Source: an uncultured Micavibrio sp.
GTDB lineage: Bacteria > Pseudomonadota > Alphaproteobacteria > Micavibrionales > UBA1664
Direction: 5' to 3'
DNA: 11,905 bases
Assembly (NCBI GenBank): GCA_913057885.1
Contig: CAJXOI010000009.1
Location: 1 to 11,905 of the forward strand
Made by a program: the position numbers and the translations under genes. The notes beneath the pieces are model-generated. The model was not told the origin of the DNA and did no database searches. It worked only from the letters and a program-made list of their open reading frames with translations. This document shows, piece by piece, positions 11,818-11,905 of the stretch (position 1 is its first letter; every line of letters begins with the position of its first letter).

Positions 11818-11905
11818 CTGGCACTTCAGGCATATTGCGATTGGAAAAATGAAACGAAGCGTATGAGGAATACGGGATTTCAAATTTGACGACACCACAA
11901 TGAAT

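Noticed and set aside
11855..11880. A CGTAT/ATACG hairpin after grxD as a terminator
   Set aside because: The stem is only 5 bp and no T-run follows on the plus strand.

Overview
The window looks like an alphaproteobacterial chromosome carrying a phage-derived head-gene module. The host assignment rests on the bolA–grxD pair, the style of PyrE, NadK and PurC, and the operator-like GTTC-N7-GTTC direct repeats, which are the known form of the alphaproteobacterial LexA box. A lineage within the class cannot be fixed from this sequence.

Positions 12-7014 (minus strand) hold podovirus-type head genes. Reading leftward these are a conserved 130-aa protein, a 140-aa protein with a permuted papain-like Cys/His pattern, an 87-aa protein, the head-tail connector (portal), the scaffolding protein and, after an interruption, the major capsid protein. 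The connector-scaffold-capsid order is that of T7-like phages. About 2.9 kb of unrelated DNA lies between scaffold and capsid. It contains an AT-rich, tightly packed operon of five small coiled-coil and membrane proteins (2374-3683), then a PilZ-domain gene on the plus strand and a divergent glycosyltransferase. An intrinsic terminator closes the scaffold transcript. The capsid gene has its own consensus-like promoter with a palindrome inside it, and a second terminator lies in its leader. No integrase or terminase is visible here.

Positions 7015-7804 are the control region and a divergent S24/LexA-like self-cleaving repressor. The 133-bp divergent region carries three GTTC half-sites at exact 11-bp spacing (two overlapping LexA-type boxes) over the start of the head operon. 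It also carries an AGGA-N6-TCCT palindrome almost identical to the one in the capsid promoter 6 kb away. This suggests one SOS-responsive circuit controlling both parts of the head module, which is an inference.

Positions 7872-11817 are ordinary chromosome: pyrE-nadK (plus), a convergent AlkA-type DNA glycosylase preceded by a purC-like gene with altered active-site motifs (minus), an AT-rich gap of about 430 bp with a minus-strand terminator, then bolA-grxD (plus) for iron-sulfur/redox functions. No rRNA, tRNA, CRISPR array or insertion sequence was seen.
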